Below are positions 1-12,667 of a stretch of DNA of 64,000 nucleotides, piece after piece. How positions within the stretch are numbered: the first letter of the stretch is position 1; each line of letters starts with the position of its first letter. The notes beneath the pieces were generated by a model. It had not been told where the DNA came from, searched no databases, and was given only the letters and a program-made list of their open reading frames with translations. The stretch is from Lytechinus pictus (taxonomy: Eukaryota; Echinodermata; Echinoidea; Temnopleuroida; Toxopneustidae), in the NCBI RefSeq assembly GCF_037042905.1, contig NC_087245.1, forward strand, positions 10,865,501-10,929,500. Reading direction: 5' to 3'. Both the position numbers and the translations under genes were made by a program.

Positions 1-3000
1 TGTATAGCATCGAAACTCATTTACTTTGTCGGTGATTTAAACCGATTGGAAAAAAAAAACTCCTAGCCATTCTTGATTGATATGCAGTGCATGTTTATGA
101 AAAATAATCAGAAATGTTTACTAGTCGAATACCAAAGTAGACATGCGTGGATCTCTCAAGAAAACAGAGATATCTTTAATTTCATTTCCAATTTATTAAG
201 AGCTATGATAGATATTCAGATACATGTAATACCAATCTAATATTTCCAGGAAATGAGGATCTCAAAACGAGATAAAAATCAAAGTAAAGTCACTTTCCTG
301 ATCCGATTTCAATAGTTTCACTTGTGCTAGTAAGTCTGAGGGCGTATATATTCTGTATACACATCGCCCCCTTATATATTTGTTGCACATTCAGTATAGT
401 TCAATACAAATCATAATCATATCATAATGTTAGGATAAACTGGAAGCACTATCGTCATCAAAATGTCCTTAGTTTTCCTAGACGTTACAACCTGATACTG
501 TAGGACCATATTGATATATGGAAGTCACGATCTTTAAGATCAAATTTAGTTTTCCAGGATAATTAACTGGAGGAGTGCATACATGAAAAGAAATTTATTT
601 CTGATATCCGACTCTTTACGTCCTCAAGTATTATATGATATATCTGTTTTGGTAAGGTTCGTGAATGAAATAATAACTCGTGGATCAAATTTTATTTGTC
701 TTGATATCAATTTTAAGTAGGTAAAAGATGAAGCACCAAGACTGGTTTACCCTATCAAAGCTGAAGGCTCTATCTCACAAAAGAGGATAAGCTGGATCAT
801 ATTCCATGGGCACCTATGATCAATTTAAAATCTAGAGAGTGCGAGGATTAAACCCATCCCTAGAGTTTGAGTTTAGTTTGTAAACGTAAACTCAAGCAAA
901 ACCTGCTATACGTTTGCGTCGTTCTATAACTTAAAAATGATTGAACTATCTGTTAGCAATCACGATGTTTGATCGAAAAACGTAATTTTATCACGATTTA
1001 ACTTAGTGGAGTTGGAAGATAAAATAAATGAAAGGAAAATTACTTGGTCTTCAGTTTAGCACTTAAATATACTAACAAACCTCTAAAACATTTTTTTTTA
1101 TTTTCACACAGCTAAATCAGTTTGGTTAACAATTAACATGTTATTTTGTATCAAATGTGATATAGATTTAAATGTAACTCATTTTTGTGTCTTAAAGATG
1201 GTATGATCATATCGAGTTAAATTATCCCATATCGTAATACCTACGAGAACTTAAACACATTCGAAAACGCCCTTTTTTAAATGATCAGTTTTGTCGACCG
1301 TTACAGTGTCCAGAGATTTTCAATTTTTTTATTGAGTTGTCAATGCTATTAAAATAATAACTGGAAATCAAACTAAAATGTCCCAAATAATAATCTAATG
1401 TAAGTATATGAAAATGATAGTCTTTGCCAGGTCTTAACGGTATCTTCTTGTAACGACTGATTCATTTAATTTCCCACTTGGTGAGAAAAGATATATATCG
1501 TATTTAAAACGCTTCATTACAATTATTGGCATCACTATAAAACAACTATGTGGTTCTAAAAAAAAAATCCCCAAATAATACTCTCCTAAGCTGGTATTGC
1601 CTTTCGCATAAGCAAAAATAACCCAGAAATCAATCATCATAATGCATGAACTTGAGCATAAACCTTATCTAGCTATTTTGCCTTAGGCCACCGGTATTTG
1701 TCGCGCATGGGTTGTTCATGAATGAGGTTTTATGACGAGATTTTGTTTCAGTATATGATGTCATCCTTTATTACATTCTTCCGGTTTAGGGAACATCCTC
1801 AATACAAAGATCTAAATCTGATTGGTTTGGATGAAAAATGAGATTGATATATTCCCAATTCCGCAAAATTCAAACATGGCTCCCATCTATCCCTTACGAT
1901 TACACGGACAATACCAACAATAAGAAAATACACAATTTCATTAACGGCATGATTGAGAAAGAATAAGATTACAGGCTCTTTATGAATTGTCAATGTTGCG
2001 GCGAGATTTCATTTCCTAAATTGAATGATCGTGGGAGGATCCCGCTTCGCATGTAAAAGACCAGTTGGAGCGAGTGATTTCAGACGTGAAAGAGATGTTC
2101 AGTGACTCGATTTCCTTCTTCATCAGTGTTCTATAAAAAATAAAACCTTGACTGGTCTTGAAATTGTTCAACGCCCCGCTCCCTGATATTTTAACCTTAC
2201 GATGGTTACATTAAATTAGATACTTGTTTTATCCGGGAAATATAAGAATATTACAAAATAGAGCCGGGCTGTAATTACTGTAATAGTTAAGGATCTCTCA
2301 TTGCATCAACAACCCATCTCCATTATGTTCATGGTTAAATTAATTGCCTGATCTCGCGAGTAATAATTGCGAGATATCTTTCATACACACAGAACCATCG
2401 AGAGTATTGGACGCTATTCGTGCATAACCTAATTTGTTTTTAGAATATCTCCATTCTTCTAAGATCGTGGATCCTGATAATAAGGGTGACAACAATAAAG
2501 ATGACATCTCCATTGAATCTTATCAAAATTTGCTATCTCGAGCGGATATGAAACGTTGCCGATACTAAGGTCGTAAATTATTTCTTTCCCGAATATTGAT
2601 CATATCTATTTTTTTTTCTTTTGTTTTGAAATGAGATTACGCTTTTTAAGGGGATGCTTGTTTAAAAATTCATAGACAGAAGTAATCAATGAGCCGTGCA
2701 CTACAGTACAAGAAATGGAAATCGTTCAGAATTTATCATCTTTATCACTATCATGATTATCATTAACCGTTCATGGTTATGACAACGGCGATTGAAAAAT
2801 ATGTAAGTGTAATACATGATTATACCACTGGGCTCAATATTTCCATTACCATCATTAGAATACAAAGACTGCAATTTGTAGGAATTACTCCTCGTAATTT
2901 GATCATAATTATATATGTGGGAGAAAATCCATTTTGACATCGTGTATAGGCTAAGTTGATACACAACCTTAAAAATAATACAGTACCACTTATGATGAGG

Positions 3001-3555
3001 AGATGGATATCATCTTCATTCGTTCTAAATGATATCTCGCATACTGCAATGAAATTATGAATGAGTAAAACACCCGCGTAGCTTTAAAATATTGGGGTTT
3101 GAAGGGGTGTGCCTGCGTCTGGCAGTATTTGAACGCGCGAAGCGCTCTCTAATGTAATAAAGGGAAACAGTGAAGCTAGAGAGAGGGTGTCCCCAATTCC
3201 TCACGAATCTCCATTGAATTTATTAAAAGATTTTTTAAAGACTGTAAGCTCGCTAAAATGGAGAGAAGATTGTGACTTGAAGGTCATAGTCTTTCTCATC
3301 CACAAAAGAAGCGCATGCAGAAGCTTTGGAGTTTATCAAGTTTACAGAGGAGGGAGAATGGACCATAGTATACAGTTCTGAGTTCTGGTTGATTCCGAAA
3401 CTTGACTGTGTTGCCATCGAGGCTCAAAAACGTGAAAGCCTTAATTTTAATCAGGAAAAGACTAACTGTCGTACTATCATTTCTAACCTTAATTTTGACA
3501 CATGATCTACGCCCACTTTGACTATCTCCCATTTAGCCTCACTCCATATGGTATA
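1..3555. other. No gene recognised; flank or last intron of gene A
   Basis: AT-rich sequence with only short chance reading frames. I looked for the two missing gene A exons (VNCYD and PFGGYK, then IPQK) on the minus strand and did not find them. No inverted-repeat element was recognised. Confidence 0.5.
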
Positions 3556-3559
3556 AATT

Positions 3560-3770
3560 CTAGTACGTCTACAACCAGTTCGTCTAAATGTCATTGTCAT
3601 AATAGTCCAGTTACCATCTTTTATAATTTCCAATTAGGCATACTCATTTCGTCAAATATCCCATGGTCTAATACCATGTGTAGTCCATTCGGCAAATTGC
3701 CATTACGTCCAATGCCATTTTCGTCCAATGACCATGTCGTCTAATCCCACTCGGGATTTGGTCCAATAGC
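3560..3770 (+). repeat. Degenerate short tandem motif (cgtctaatgccat-like)
   Basis: Phrases such as gtctaat, gtccaat, tcgtcaaat and tgccat recur every 15-25 bases. The units are irregular, giving a decayed minisatellite rather than a clean array. Confidence 0.45.
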
Positions 3771-3774
3771 AATT

Positions 3775-6757
3775 TATTGCATCATACAATATTAATTGCA
3801 CTCTTATGCACTGTGGCTGAGTGTTTGTTGTGTGCGTGCATGCGGGGGTGGGGGGGGGGGGGGGGCCACCGCCGACCAGGCAGGGAAACGAGAAAACATA
3901 AACTTAATGTATATTTGAAATCCCCAATGTTTTTTTTCAAAGCAATCCAGTAAAATGTAATCAGATATTGTAACTTTACTATTTGCTCTTTATCAATTAC
4001 TTTTCTTTCACTTTCGGAAAGGGGGAGTATTCGATGTTTTTTTTAAATTGAAATAAGAACTAGTCAAATTGGGCAAAGTAATTATCATTCAATACTTAAT
4101 ATTTCGGAGAGCTGCATTTTTTGGTTAAGGCACCGTTTCGCGCATGGAACCAGTCAAATATCTAATTCAAATGCAGATATTAGGAAAAGAATATATAAAT
4201 TAAAATCCATAACGCATCAAAAGATGTAGAGTATGTTTCGAAAGAATTTGCTTGCTGCTTATTACATCGGTTCTTCCCGAATGGTAATGTAGTAAATTGA
4301 TGCCGCCAAACCTATTGACTTGGTGGCTACCCACAAATTACGATTCAAGAATCGCATTTAGGAACTTTCCCCCGCTGCATTTATCCCCCTTAATCCTAAT
4401 ATGTAATTTAAGAAGCAGGCCCTTGTGATTTGACTGAAATTCAATGGTCTCTCATGATTATATTTTTTTGGTGGTTTTTCAGCTGGGATTGCGAGAGGAA
4501 GCTTTTCTATGAATGGATATCGACCTCCAAAGAAGGTTCTAGTAAACGCCACAAGAAATTAGGAAACTGAAAAGGGCGTTTTGCTATTTCCCCAGAATGT
4601 CACCAATTATTTTAGGGATCCCTTGAGATTTACAAGCTATGAAATAATCATCGAATAACCGACAATACCAACATGAAATTATGAATTAATAAGAATATAA
4701 GAAAGCGTGGGCTTTGTTAAAAGCGATATGATAAATATTGTTTATTTTTAACATTTGCTTTTATCATTATGTGATATTTTAGTAATTCAACTTGTCTTTT
4801 GCAGACCAGCTGAGCAAAATTCTTGATTAAAAATACTCTCAGGGAATTGATAGTGGGCTAGTGCAATAGTCTATTTTGTTTATTTATATCATTCTGGGAT
4901 ATAATAATGATATTAATAATACCAATATTAATTATAATAACAATAATAGTAATAATAATTATAATAATAATAATAGTAATAATAACAATAAAAATAATAA
5001 AAGTAATAATAACAATAATAATAATAATACATACATACATTCATAGGATTTATATAGCGTCTTTCCATTTTGATTTAATGCTCAAGGCTCTTAGAAAAGA
5101 GAGAAAAAAACCCTAAAACCTAAAACGATGGGCAATGCTTTGTAAAAGTTACATCAGTAAAATAGATTCAGATATCAATCGAAGTACACGTCAATTCGAA
5201 ATTTAATACATACCCCAAAATTCATCTGTTCAAAATTGCCTGAAGTGATTATGCATGTATGTTACCAATATCACATACTTATAGAACACTGTTAGTTAAT
5301 TAAAAGGCGAGTTCACCCTAACATCAAAATGATTGTAATAAAACCCAAAATTTTGTTTAAAATATAAGTAAATTATTGGCGAAAATGCATCAATGAATGA
5401 CTTGGTTATGGATCTCTATTTTGTTAATATTATGACGTCACATATTACCATCAGTACAAGCTCATTTATCGTATGCTATAAATTTTATTCATATGGACCT
5501 TGTAATAGGCCTACACGATATTTACAAATAGCCAGTGTCAGGAATCTTTTCCTTCACATTTTCCTTTAACAGTTAGATAACTTTGAAATAGATAATGCGT
5601 ATTGTTTTAATGACTGTAATCTTAAGATATCGAAAGCGATCGATAAAAGTCATTGACGTGACTCTCGAGAATTGCATCTATTACCAAAATATCACGATGG
5701 AACGAAATTGCCCTGAAAAGAACGAAATAATTCATAATCCGTTAAGAGAGAAATCCCCAATGTCTCATTAGATAGAGTTCCGGGTTTGATATCAAATTAT
5801 AAACAATCTAAAAATGCAAAGGAAAGAGTAAAACAATCAATCAAAAAGCAAAACAAAAATGAATAAAATCACCGCACCTGAATATGATAGGGAACAATAG
5901 GCATGTATTGGTACAATGGTACTCTCGGCAAACTTTCTATTAATTTGTTTTCCCAAAATAATTCAATTGAAAATGTATTTTTAAAAAAATACTACAATTG
6001 AATAAATTCATGAAGCAATATTGGCATAAAATGCTTAATTGCATGTTTTCATTGGATATTGACTTTCTACGAGGCTAAATTGACAGAGAGAGAGAGAGTT
6101 ACTAATCTATTGAAATTTTACTTTAAAAATGAAAGTATTATCAAGAAGACACGAGTATATTTACATACAAAACTAAAATGAAATCACTGGTGGCACACGA
6201 ATATCATGCGTAGAAAAATTGTCAATGGAGAGCTACTGCCCGGATCTATTTCATTCCCAATATAAGAAGAAAAGATGATATAATGACTGTCAAATCCTAA
6301 AAAATAGAACAAAAAGATTCAAATGAAAAGAAATCGGGTTAGACATGAAAGCGAGGGAAATGAATAGGATTATTTCAAGATGTAAAAAGGATTCTTTAGA
6401 ATGAGATCTTCCAGGAAACCTTTCTTATTTTAGCCGCTCCCTGATAGCCTCTAGATGATATTCATTGTTTCAAAGATTTTAAGCCAATTCTAAGAAGAAG
6501 ATTTAGATATCAGTCGCATCAACAATCCCGACAAAAGAACTCATCGAGGAAAACAATCTAATCATATCTGAATTGAAAGAAGACCCCGCCTGAGCCAGAT
6601 TTTTTTACAAGAATATAAGCGTTTATAAATATTTTAGTCCATTAGTGTATCATATCTATGGTCATTGACAACAAAATTCAGATTTTCTTTACTAAAAGAG
6701 GATTATGAACGAATGGATAATTGGGTCAAGATTAGTTTTAGAGAACCAAAGGACCAG
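3775..6757. other. Unique intergenic or intron sequence with an AAT-type microsatellite
   Basis: Contains a G-rich homopolymer near 3843-3866, an ATT/AAT trinucleotide tract at about 4896-5035, and near 5305 a stretch (TTAA then aggcgagttcaccc) that resembles one end of the TTAA-flanked MITE seen at 51.3 kb. No gene seen. Confidence 0.5.
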
Positions 6758-7199
6758 GGCCCGTATTCCATAAACGAGATAAGCATGCTTAAGTCAAAAA
6801 TCTAAGCATTTTGTCTTATTTTCTGTCTAAGACAAAATTCTAAGCCAAAACGCATATTCCATAAAGAATTGGCTAAGAATTTTGTCTTAGAATTTGGCTA
6901 AGAGGTTTTGCGCGACTAAGACAGATATTGGATGAATGGCTAAGTAACTTTTCTTAAAACTGCAGAGTCTGTATTTCATAAATACAACATGGCTAAGAAT
7001 TTAGCCCTAACTTTAAGACAGTTGTGAGTTGTCTTAATTGTTTTAAGACAACATGGTTTAAATCCAACAAATCATGGCCAAATTTTTTTTTTAATTTATA
7101 CCTATATTGCATTTCGAGCTACTTCCTCAGTTTTTAACCGATTTTCATGAAATTTGGAACACACATTGGTCTTAAGGTAAGGAGGTGTAAGAATTTTTT

Positions 7200-8180
7200 T
7201 TTTGCTTTTTCAGAAATTGTGTTGCCATGGTAACAGTATATTATGGCCAAAATTTAAAATTTAAATTACTTCATCAGTTTTCTACCAATTCTCATGAAAG
7301 TTGGCTCACACATTGGATTTGAGGAAAAGATGTGCAAGACACAATTTTGCATGTGTCGGAAATTGTGTTGCCATGGTAACAGTATATTATGGCAAAAATT
7401 ATGTATAAATCTTGCTATTCCAACTACTTCCTCAGTTTTTAACCAATTCTCATGAAATGTGGCACAAACATTAGTCTTGATGTGAAGATGTGCAAAACAT
7501 ATTTTATGCCTATATAAAAAAATTGCGTTGCCATGGTAACAGCATATTAAATAACGAAAATTAGGTGAAAAATTTGTGGTTTTAACAAGTTCATAATATT
7601 TCAACCACTTCTCATGATGTTTGCCACAGACATAAGCATTGAGGTAAAGATGTGCAAGACACATTTTCGCATGTGTCGGAAATTGTGTTGCCATGGTAAC
7701 GGTATATTAGGGCAAAAATTATGTAAAAATCTTGCAGTTCCAACGACTTCTTCAGTTTTTAATCAATTCTCATGAAATGTGGCACAAACGTTAGTCTTGA
7801 TGTGAAGATGTGCAAAGTATATTTTATGCCTTTACAAAAAATTGCGTTGCCATGGCAACAAATAGAATAACAAAAACTAGATGAAAATCTTGTAATTTGA
7901 ATATTACTTTATCAGTTTTCAACTGGTCAATTCTCCTAAAATGTTGGCGCACACAATAGTCTTGAGTTGAAGATGTCTAAGATACTTTTGCCTGTATCAG
8001 AATTCGTGTTGCTATGGTAACAACATATTATATTTATAAAGAAATTAGGTGAAAATCTTGTGGTTTGAATCCCTTTATTAGTTTTACCAATTCTTATAAA
8101 AGTTGGCTCACACATTGATTTTGAGGTGTAGATCTGCAAGACATATTTTTGAAAATTTGTTGCCATGGTAACAGCATATC
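7200..8180. repeat. ~158 bp satellite, about 7 units, each with an X-box-like palindrome
   Basis: GTTGCCATGGTAAC or a one- or two-base variant occurs near 7209, 7369, 7527, 7686, 7846, 8007 and 8158. Between copies the text (cttcctcagttttt, ctcatgaaatgtggc, gaagatgtgcaagac) is also conserved. Minus-strand reading frames across it are a by-product of the repeat. Confidence 0.85.
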
Positions 8181-8425
8181 AGATCAATAAATGTGTAAAC
8201 AGCATGATGTGTATTGAACTACTTCTTCATTTTATGACATTGGCCTATATGTCCATGAAATGTAGGTTTTGAGCTAAAATAATCTGCAAGACACATTTTC
8301 TCATTCATCAAAATATGTGTTTGTATGATAACTACATGTATACGCCAAAAAAGATTAAGACAATGGTCAATGCTAACTTTTGTTTGGCTACATAGAGAAG
8401 TACATGTAGCTGAGGGCTTAGTTCT

Positions 8426-8427
<2 letters not shown>

Positions 8428-8460
<33 letters not shown>

Positions 8461-8471
8461 GGGGGGGGGGG
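8428..8471. repeat. Poly(T) followed by poly(G)
   Basis: About 30 T then 11 G on the plus strand, at the junction between the 158 bp satellite and the CTAG-rich block. Length in the assembly is unreliable for such runs. Confidence 0.9.
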
Positions 8472-9730
8472 CTAGACCTCAAGATTTAGAACTACAGCCC
8501 CTAGTTTAGATCTAAGCCTAGATCAAGATCCTTTAGTCCTAGAAATAATCCAATGCTAGATCCCTAGCCTACTTCCTTTCTCAGGCCTAACGTTAGATGA
8601 GTAAGAGTAGAACTAGACTAGATCTAGCCTACATTTACTATTTTTAGATCTAGAATCTACATTGAGATAGAGTCTACAAGTCTCTAGATCTAGACCTATA
8701 GTATTACTATGACCCTATGTACACCTAGATTGGTATAGTTCTACTTCTAGATCTAGATAGGGTCTAACTTTTAGTCTAAGTGAGTAAGTCATTTAGTCTA
8801 GATCTAGGCCTAGGTTAGAGATTTCTAGATCAAACAGTAGACTAGATCAGCCAGTCCTAACGTTAGGGCCAACGGATAGGCTAGAAATAGAATCTAGAAT
8901 GAATAGAAGAAAGCACAGGCTTGGCCGCCTAGGCCCTAGATCTAAATTCTTATATACATCTAGGCCCTAGTCTAGACTGAGCTGTTGCCAGTGTTGGTCT
9001 AGGTTTAGGCCTGTTTTCTAGTCCTGGAAACCAAGATCTAAACAAGTCCTCAAAATGTATAAAATAAAAACTCCAAACAGATGGACCTAAAGCAGGAGTA
9101 GATCTAGATAGATGTCTAGACTACTACTAGGACTAGATCTAACTTTAGTTTAGGCATAGTTGGCAAGCAATGCATAGCGATAGATCTAACGTTAGCACTG
9201 TTGACAGGAATAACCGTCGTTTCTGGGGATTTATTTAAAAGTTTCTGACATTTACTGTCATATCACATTGGTGAAACTATAGGCTAACGTAACGTTAGAC
9301 TGTTTAGTGTCGTACTCGTAATAGCGGAACAACCAAAATACAGTCGGAGACTGAAGCTTTTGGTCTAAGTCAGATCTATTCTAGACCTACATGTAGATCT
9401 AGATAGATCTATCCCTGTCTTAAGGCTAAGCCAGGCTAAGTCCTGCATGTTCTAGGCCTAGACCAATGCTAATATAGGCCTAGGTCTATCGTTAGATCTA
9501 GGCCTATGTAGCTTCAGTCTCAGTTGCTCCACTACGGCACTAGACTAACAAAGTTACGTTTTGCTTCAGCCTTCAGGAAAGTAAAAAGTAAAGACAATTA
9601 ATGTTCAATTCTCCTCCAAACAGACGGATATTAGTTGTAGATCTTGGGCCTAGGCTAGATCTAGGCCTAATGTTAGACCCAAGACTAGGCTCAAAAGTTA
9701 CAAATGTTTTCCCTTAGACCCTAGGTCTAC
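8472..9730. repeat. CTAG/AGATCT-saturated block
   Basis: By hand count about 45 CTAG tetramers in ~1.26 kb, against roughly five expected at random, mostly within tctaga, agatctag and ctaggcctag. The palindrome taacgtta recurs as well. There is no fixed period, so it is not an ordinary satellite, and no reading frame is evident. Confidence 0.8.
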
Positions 9731-10671
9731 TTCAACTGAAGTAGAATAAAGATGTCGAGAGGAATCTATTCCATTTAGATTTTGACAAACAATACATGAA
9801 AAGTAATGAATGGGACTGATACATAAAAAACTGTGCGAGTCACTCGGTTTGGGATTGAAATGTTTTGGTAATTAACAAAATATAGATAATCTGAATAAAA
9901 AATTCTTACCATATATGGGTGATGAATGCTCTTCTTTTACTACAATAGTTGTAATTAGTTTCAATAAAATCAAAATTGTTAAGAAAAAACAACTTCAATG
10001 ACATTTTTGCTATTTTGTTGCAGTCACCCCTGCAGCAGTTTAGAAGGTCATAGAATTTGACTTTGAGACTTTGGCTTAGCCATATCGTCTGACTTGAGAC
10101 AAATGTCTTAAAGTTTATAGAATATCGTTAGGGAAGATTTCTTAGACAAGCAAAATGCTAAGACAAATTGCTAAGACTTAAGCAAAAAGCTTATCTCGTT
10201 TATGGAATACGGGCCCAGGTTATCTGTCTATATATCATTTTCTGTGGCTAATTAAGAAAATATGTGGCAATATAAAAATCTTAAATGTATCCCTAATTGT
10301 AGTATCTCAGCTACGGTTTTATACTTGACAAATATAATCACAACTAGATTTTAATTCGTCATGTGGACGAATTAGGTGGTCTGTCCTTATTCTCGCCATC
10401 ATGATCACTATCACCATGTTCATGCAGATTAATATGATCATCATGATGACAACTGAATGTTCATTATGGATAAAATACTTGTGAAAGACGGGAGATGATA
10501 AAGCACTGTGAAAAAGGTCTCTTTTATACATTATATGACAATACATGTGATATGAAAAAAAGTAATTATAATCTGTTTTATTTTGCTAAATTTTAACTTT
10601 TATACCTTTTAATTGTCATAAAGGATCATGTACGAGGTGGTAAAAAGAAAAAAGAAAAAAAAATCATTTTG

Positions 10672-10742
10672 TTCACCCCAGGACTCGAACCTGGGACCCC
10701 AAGGACGCTAGTCAAGTGCGTTATCCATTCAGCCACGATATT
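10672..10742 (-). tRNA. tRNA-like sequence (pseudogene or SINE head)
   Basis: The minus strand shows an A-box-like TGGCTGAATGGATAACGC and a T arm CCAGG-TTCGAGT-CCTGG with a perfect 5 bp stem, followed by oligo-T that could end Pol III transcription. The 5' side does not pair with the 3' acceptor strand, and the anticodon arm has mismatches. A functional tRNA is therefore unlikely. The A-box half resembles tRNA-Arg. Confidence 0.45.
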
Positions 10743-12509
10743 CCCCATAGAGATTACACGTAAGCAAATTTGAGAATTACAAATCCAATTTTGCAAGCGA
10801 AAAACGGAGGAAACTATAACGAAAGCTTAGAATCTCAGCAACAACATACTAAAAGCTCAGAGATAACTGACGAGAAAAAATGGAGATATGGCTCACGAAG
10901 TAGAGGAATGTTGAATCTAGTTTTGAGAAAAAGTCATGTCCCATAGAGATTACACGCAAAATGAGTAAAAATGACATGCCTTTATTATTTGCAATTTTTT
11001 AGGATGATCCGTTCATTAAAATGAAAAATAAAGGAATGACTCAGAAAGAGTAAGACCTAAGCTACATCATATCCAACGTTGGGCGAGAATTAACCAATAT
11101 TCACGAAGTTAGAGCCACTAATTTACATAATTATTATGACGTCATAACACGCAAAATGGATATTTTGACTTCCGACGCCATTTTGATGACGTCATAATAT
11201 ACGTTGGGGTCCAATGAGACATGAAATCATTTGTATGATTCATACTCTATCGAAATATGAAAAGAAAATTGGGGGTCCCCGTTCGTTCTGAAGAGCTACA
11301 GTGAATTTTTAATCGGCATGTTTTTGCCCACATAGAGCGTATGGAAAGAGCTCGCGCGCACGCGTGCTGCAAACTTTAATGGGTGCTCATTCCCTCATTA
11401 ATGATCGTAGAGAGCTGATCGAGGTATCAATTTGATCAAAATTATATCAATAGTAGATACGCATAGAAAAAAAGAGCAAATTTATGCTGCGTAACGCCGT
11501 TACGCACGAAAACGCGCGCACATACTTGCGCGCGCGCAAAATGTTGAAATGCCTAAAATGACCTGAAACGTACCCAAAAAAATTTATAGGCCATTTTGAG
11601 AATTTTTTAGCTTTGACGCGGGCGTACGCGCGCGTCATGACCTTTGATGACATTGACAGACGACCTTTGACCTAAAGTTTATTTGATGTAAATATGATTG
11701 ATTATTGATGATCCGTTATGTTGATATGATCAAATCAAATATTCAGTACAAGCATTGCCTTCTGAGTATATTCTATTTCTCGCCACAGAAACGTTGTGTA
11801 ATATATTCCAGTAAGTTCATTTTAATATTCATAACTTTTCATCTGTTTATTCTCAATTACGTCAGTTTAGTAAAATAGGTAAGCAGTATCTCATTAAGTT
11901 TGCGTTAATATGTTTTAGATTCTCTTATGCAACCAATGCCTGATTTTTTTTTACATAAAAATTAATAAATCAAACATGTCAAAATAAATTCAAAAACTAC
12001 ATTTCACACTGAGACGTTAACCACCGCTGTCCCTGGCTAACTAAAGCCAGAGCAATGACACAGATCAAACTAAAGTCTATTAGATTTTTACCAGAGTTGC
12101 GAGGGTATTTAACTCTATGATTGTTACTTAAGTCCAATGTGTAACTCTTAATACAACTTTGACTTGATTTGCTACTGAGCAACATGTTTTTCAAAGTAGT
12201 TACTATTTGATGGTAAAATAGTAAATGAAATATTCCATTATGCTCAATGATCCAAGGAAATTCATTTCATGAATTTCTTTTGGTGCAGCCATACTTCAAG
12301 GCATAATGCTTATAATTTGAAATAATGTTCGTTGAATATGAATAATTACAGATTTACAGAATTGGATTGCTCCAGACCTGTACTGTCGAACTGTTCCAGT
12401 CACAATCAAATTGTAGCTGAGTCTTATCACATTCGCTTTATTTGTAAAAATCCTGTACATATTTACTTACAAATGCAGAAGAATATGATTTAAAACAAAT
12501 CAAACTTAC
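10743..12509. other. Repeat-like CpG-rich stretch, then unique sequence
   Basis: A ccatagagattacacg phrase occurs twice (about 10745 and 10941). From 11340 to 11690 the sequence is unusually rich in gcgcgc and cgtacgcg and ends with a DR1-like pair of nuclear-receptor half-sites (CGACCTTTGACCT, 11661-11673). From 11700 to the gene A exon at 12510 nothing was recognised. Confidence 0.4.
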
Positions 12510-12667
12510 CAGACGGTTCCCGCCCTGAGCGAATTAGAAACGTAGAGGGCCTTGTCAATATCTTTTGTGAAGACAGCTGCAGCAAGACCGTACTCTGTGT
12601 TGTTTGCCCTGTTGATCACTTCATTCATCTCACTGAACTTAAAGATGCTCTGCACTGGTCCAAAGAT
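12510..12667 (-). CDS. Gene A exon 12 (last exon visible)
   Basis: 158 bp, residues 425-476, beginning [11 protein letters not shown] and ending RAGTV plus TG of a Trp codon before a GTAAGT donor. The next exon should begin with G and encode VNCYD; no such sequence was found between here and base 1. Confidence 0.94.

Larger units (their letters stand above)
6758..10216. mobile_element. 3.46 kb non-autonomous element with terminal inverted repeats, family unknown
   Basis: The left end gggcccgtattccataaacg is repeated inverted at 10188-10216, with about 30 bp of near-perfect match. Next to each end lie ~200 bp rich in taagac/gtctta words that could be transposase binding sites. Possible short target duplication CCAGG, but the GGGCCC terminus makes the exact border ambiguous. 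No transposase frame is visible. The interior is made of a 158 bp satellite (7.2-8.2 kb), a T/G homopolymer junction and a CTAG-rich block. Confidence 0.75.

Noticed and set aside
4358..4552. Peptide FFGGRYPF that recalls the PFGGYK motif of the missing ALDH exon
   Set aside because: Order of residues and neighbours do not fit (no VNCYD before, no SGSGRE after), and no splice sites match.
4858..5116. Ile-rich reading frames on both strands
   Set aside because: They translate an ATT/AAT microsatellite.
7266..7694. 142-codon open frame on the minus strand
   Set aside because: Entirely inside the 158 bp satellite; the repeated phrases in the peptide simply mirror the DNA repeat.
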